Shown one piece after another: positions 31,115 through 34,059 of a stretch of DNA of 34,059 bases. The stretch comes from an uncultured Bacteroidia bacterium (GTDB taxonomy: Bacteria; Bacteroidota; Bacteroidia; Bacteroidales; UBA932). Position 1 is the first letter of the stretch, and each line of letters starts with the position of its first letter. Made by a program: the position numbers and the translations under genes. The notes beneath the pieces were generated by a model that worked only from the letters and a program-made list of their open reading frames with translations, had not been told where the DNA came from and did no database searches. Where the stretch lies: NCBI GenBank assembly GCA_902789435.1, contig CADAOA010000014.1:1-34059 (forward strand), in the 5' to 3' direction.

Positions 31115-33017
31115 AGCCGTCGTCACCGGCGGTGAGGATGCCGCGGTCGGCCATGTCGCGGAGAACCTCAATGAAAAGGTCCTGGTTTTGAGGGCCTGCA
31201 AGTTTCTTGAGCTCAAGGAAGCTGAGCCTTTTATCTTTTGAATTGTTAATGGCCTCGGCGATTGTTTTTTCTATCGATTTTGCTGAAGGAGCGTTCTTTC
31301 TTTTAAGGCAGATGTCGCAGACCCCGCAGTCTTTGATTACAGGCTGGGAGAAGTATTCAATCATATAGCGGCTGCGGCAGATGGCGCTCTGGGTGGCGTA
31401 GCCTATCATTGCCTCTACCCTCTTTTTCATCTGCTCCTTGCGCTGAGTGTAGCGTTTAGGGCTGATATACAGGTTGTTCTCCTGGAGCCTCTCGCACTTG
31501 AATATCATCATAGGAGTACGGATCTGAGGGATGTAACGGATTATTTTCCGTCTGGAGAGGGAAAGGAGCTTGGCCTTGACGTTTTCGGGAGTGTCCGTGG
31601 TAATGCGGGCAATGTACTCCTCGTCTATCCTGACCATCTGGGAGAACAGCCCAGTGTAGGTTCTCATGAGAGATTTTACAAACTCGTCCATGACGCTGTT
31701 TTCCATCTGGATGGAATACAGGTCATTCCGGTCCACGATGAACATTATCCTGGAAGGGTTGTCTATCTCGTCGGTGAGTTCCCAGTAGCCTTCCTGCTCA
31801 AGGTATTTGATTGCGTAGTATGCGCTTACGGCGTTGAGACTGTAGTTCCTGGCAAATTCAGAAAGGTTGAACTTCCTTGTGGAATAGAGGCCGTCCCCGT
31901 ATGCAATCTGAAGGTAATTGAACACATACTGGTAAACCTGGGCCATATATTCTATTGAAGGATAGTTGACGCTGACCAGCTGGCGGAGTTTCTTGCAGTC
32001 TGCCGGGTTCCACAGCAGGACAGCCCAGGAAGGCTTGCCGTCTCTTCCGGCCCTGCCGGCTTCCTGGAAATAGGCCTCAATGGAGTCCGGCATGTCGATA
32101 TGCGCCACCAGCCTTACGTCTGCCTTGTCTATGCCCATTCCGAAAGCGTTGGTGGAGACTATGATGTCTGTCCGGCCCTTTTTCCACTCTTCCTGGCGGC
32201 GGTTCCTTTCCTCCTTACCCAGGCCGGCGTGGTAGAAATCTGCCGAAATGCCTGAAGATTTGAGCAGTGCGGCCACTTCCTCACACCTCTTTCTTTCCCT
32301 GCAATAGACTATGCCCGAGCCCTCTCCGAGTTTCTTTTTGTAGGAAGAGCAGACGGCCAGGAGATTTCCGAGCTTGTCTTCACACTCCCTGGCGATATAG
32401 GCTATGTTCTTTCTCGAGAAATCTGTCGCGATGACATTTGGTGAAGAGAATTCCAGTTTCTCCATAATGTCATCAGAGACTTCCTTTGTTGCAGTGGCGG
32501 TAAGGGCGACAACGGGAACTTTCTTTCCGATTATCTCCCTCACTTCCCGGATCTGAAGATATGCCGGACGGAAGTCATAGCCCCACTGGGAAATGCAGTG
32601 AGCCTCGTCCACAACCAGATACGAGATCTTCATCTGGGCAACCTTGCTCTTGAAAAGGGAAGTGGCAAGCCTTTCCGGAGAAACGTAAAGGAACTTGTAG
32701 TTTCCGTAAACTGCATTGTCAAGGGTTATCCCGATGGTCTTGTGGTCCATCGCCGAATGAACGGCCAGAGCCCCTATCCCCTTAGAACGGAGAGTTTCAA
32801 CCTGGTCTTTCATCAGGGCAATCAGCGGGCTGACTACAAGGCAGATACCATCTTTTGCCAATGCAGGAACCTGGAAGCAGATACTCTTGCCGCCGCCTGT
32901 CGGCATAAGGGCTAGGGTGTCCTTGTCCCCGGCGACGCTTTCAATCACTTTCTCCTGCGCCGGACGGAAGGATTCATATCCCCAATACTGCCTAAGTATT
33001 TCCAGGAATTTTTCCAT
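31101..33017 (-). CDS. recQ: ATP-dependent DNA helicase RecQ
   Basis: A superfamily 2 3'-5' DNA helicase for recombination and fork repair, 638 residues. N-terminal motif 0 is [12 protein letters not shown], Walker A MPTGGGKS (38-45), DEAH box VVDEAHC (136-141) and [11 protein letters not shown]. Motif VI is [13 protein letters not shown] zinc site follows with [10 protein letters not shown] and [11 protein letters not shown], then a winged-helix part. No HRDC domain is recognisable at the C-terminus, making it shorter-tailed than some RecQ paralogues found in Bacteroidota. ATG at 33017 directly abuts the TAA of the upstream gene, so the two are probably cotranscribed. Confidence 0.94.
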   Translation of the reverse strand: MEKFLEILRQYWGYESFRPAQEKVIESVAGDKDTLALMPTGGGKSICFQVPALAKDGICLVVSPLIALMKDQVETLRSKGIGALAVHSAMDHKTIGITLDNAVYGNYKFLYVSPERLATSLFKSKVAQMKISYLVVDEAHCISQWGYDFRPAYLQIREVREIIGKKVPVVALTATATKEVSDDIMEKLEFSSPNVIATDFSRKNIAYIARECEDKLGNLLAVCSSYKKKLGEGSGIVYCRERKRCEEVAALLKSSGISADFYHAGLGKEERNRRQEEWKKGRTDIIVSTNAFGMGIDKADVRLVAHIDMPDSIEAYFQEAGRAGRDGKPSWAVLLWNPADCKKLRQLVSVNYPSIEYMAQVYQYVFNYLQIAYGDGLYSTRKFNLSEFARNYSLNAVSAYYAIKYLEQEGYWELTDEIDNPSRIMFIVDRNDLYSIQMENSVMDEFVKSLMRTYTGLFSQMVRIDEEYIARITTDTPENVKAKLLSLSRRKIIRYIPQIRTPMMIFKCERLQENNLYISPKRYTQRKEQMKKRVEAMIGYATQSAICRSRYMIEYFSQPVIKDCGVCDICLKRKNAPSAKSIEKTIAEAINNSKDKRLSFLELKKLAGPQNQDLFIEVLRDMADRGILTAGDDGFRIA

Positions 33018-34058
33018 TTATCTGGTAAGGTGAATGGCGACACTCCTATCTGTGGTGATTTCCAGTTTCTTGCCTGTAGGGTCAATGTTTGTGGAGCAGG
33101 CGACTCTCTCTTCTCCAAGGAACACCTCTGCTTTCAGCCTATTGAAAATTTCAGGGGCTGTAAGATCTTTGATAATTGATTCTACGGAATCTTTGACCTC
33201 CGGTTTATAGGTTATTTTGCTGTCATCTGCCTTTAGGCTGAATTTGTCATTGTCCAGTTGGAGTATAAGAGAATCTTTCCTGATTTCCCATTTTCCGGTA
33301 TGAATGGCATCCACGCTTATCTTGCCGTAAAACAGCGAACTGGAGGCCTTGTAACTCAATACGCAAGTCATTGTCCTGTCTTCTTTGAAATCCATCTCAA
33401 TGGAAGAATCGTCGCCTGAAATGGAAACCCATTTGCCCACGATTTCCTTTTCTGACGCCCTGCGTATCTGTCCAAGGGTCTTCTCGGCAAACTCCTTCAG
33501 GTCTTTGTCGGTGACATTCATCAAAAACCTGTTGGCCTCGTTGAGCCCTATGCAGTTCTCGAGGACATAATTGAGGAGGTACTTGCGGTTTTCCAGATTT
33601 TCCATATAGATTTTGGTCCTTTCGTCGTTGAGCCATTTTTCGCACAGAGAGTAAAAACTGCTATCGTCAAAAAGGAAGTTTGAGTTCATCAGAATCTGGT
33701 AAGTCTCTTCTCCGCTGATAGGTCTTTTGAAATACACCCAGTTTTTCAGCTGGTCTTCAAGAATCGCTCGCAGGTGATAGCACTTCTGGACATTACGGAT
33801 GAAAGACATGTCGCTAAGGGTGTTCCAGGATTCCTGGCTGCTGTTGAAGATGGATTCATTGGACTTGTCAAACTGAAGAGCTGGATCAAAAGTGTCGGAA
33901 AGGATATAATTGAGGAATCTGACCAGAGTATCCCTGGGGATGGCTCTGATGTTGCCCTTGTTTTCCAGAGAGAACCTTGTGGCCTCCCAGCCCTTTTCCT
34001 CGTTTTTGAGTATGCCTTTTATGTTGGAAATGGTCTCGTCAATGTCGTGGATGACCAT
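33018..34058 (-). CDS. Unrecognised protein with possible lipocalin-like end; 5' limit at window edge
   Basis: An open frame of at least 346 residues whose first visible ATG is one base from the window edge, so the real start may lie outside. I do not recognise it. The first ~200 residues look helical and charged, with no signal peptide visible (NESIFNSSQESWNTL, EKWLNDERTKIYMENLENRK). Around residues 205-285 an alternation typical of beta strands appears: EIVGKWVSISGDDSSIEMDF, TGKWEIRKDSLILQLDN, resembling lipocalin-like domains of this phylum. The last ~60 residues have no evident motif. recQ starts immediately after its stop. A role cannot be assigned from sequence. Confidence 0.65.
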   Translation of the reverse strand: MVIHDIDETISNIKGILKNEEKGWEATRFSLENKGNIRAIPRDTLVRFLNYILSDTFDPALQFDKSNESIFNSSQESWNTLSDMSFIRNVQKCYHLRAILEDQLKNWVYFKRPISGEETYQILMNSNFLFDDSSFYSLCEKWLNDERTKIYMENLENRKYLLNYVLENCIGLNEANRFLMNVTDKDLKEFAEKTLGQIRRASEKEIVGKWVSISGDDSSIEMDFKEDRTMTCVLSYKASSSLFYGKISVDAIHTGKWEIRKDSLILQLDNDKFSLKADDSKITYKPEVKDSVESIIKDLTAPEIFNRLKAEVFLGEERVACSTNIDPTGKKLEITTDRSVAIHLTR

Positions 34059-34059
34059 C

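Noticed and set aside
1-34059. CRISPR array, rRNA, or insertion sequence
   Set aside because: No regularly spaced 25-40 base repeats, no rRNA-like stretch and no transposase motif were seen.

Overview
The window reads as chromosomal DNA from a Bacteroidota organism, most likely order Bacteroidales. The evidence is several close family resemblances (a Bacteroidales-type arginine decarboxylase, a lipoprotein TamA homologue, a NagB-like/PIG-L fusion, DUF3467), nine upstream matches to the Bacteroidota -7 promoter box TAnnTTTG, and a near-absence of Shine-Dalgarno sequences. The genus cannot be fixed from the sequence. I see no rRNA or tRNA gene, no CRISPR array and no complete insertion sequence. 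Coding density is very high: three convergent pairs end within 3 bases of each other or overlap, and three tandem pairs overlap by one base at TAATG or TGATG.

Left edge (1-451): the start of a small zinc-ribbon gene runs off the window. It is followed by about 300 bases of AT-rich, gene-free DNA with phased GTAAA repeats, a tandem GTGGTTCAAA repeat and three palindromes. This looks like a mobile-element end or regulatory hub rather than ordinary spacer, but that is inference.

452-7701 (minus strand): mnmE and ettA (tRNA modification and translation control); a monocistronic Gly-rich EF-hand protein with its own promoter and terminator; rlmD with an isochorismatase-fold hydrolase carrying a histone-like basic tail; and a DUF389 membrane protein. 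7774-12607 (plus strand): rarA, then kdsA, a NagB-like/PIG-L fusion whose deaminase site looks dismantled, and a secreted CBM9-like protein. 12611-14941 (minus): TamL-type outer-membrane assembly factor. 15069-17226 (plus): arginine decarboxylase with a structured leader, then a SpoU-family RNA methyltransferase.

17228-25813 (minus): tatA-tatC-ABC-F as one coupled operon, preceded by valS, a Ca2+-type P-ATPase and a thioesterase. 25926-31114 (plus): DUF3467, etfB, etfA, acyl-CoA dehydrogenase, kdsC and maf form an apparent operon joining flavin-based electron transfer to LPS-sugar synthesis. The acyl-CoA dehydrogenase is broken by an apparent 19-nt loss in its flavin-loop signature. 31101-34058 (minus): recQ behind an unrecognised protein whose upstream end lies at the window edge.

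The observations most worth following are the apparently dead deaminase domain fused to an intact deacetylase, the acyl-CoA dehydrogenase lesion, the organised left-edge region and the arginine decarboxylase leader. I found no clearly new defence or mobile system inside the window.
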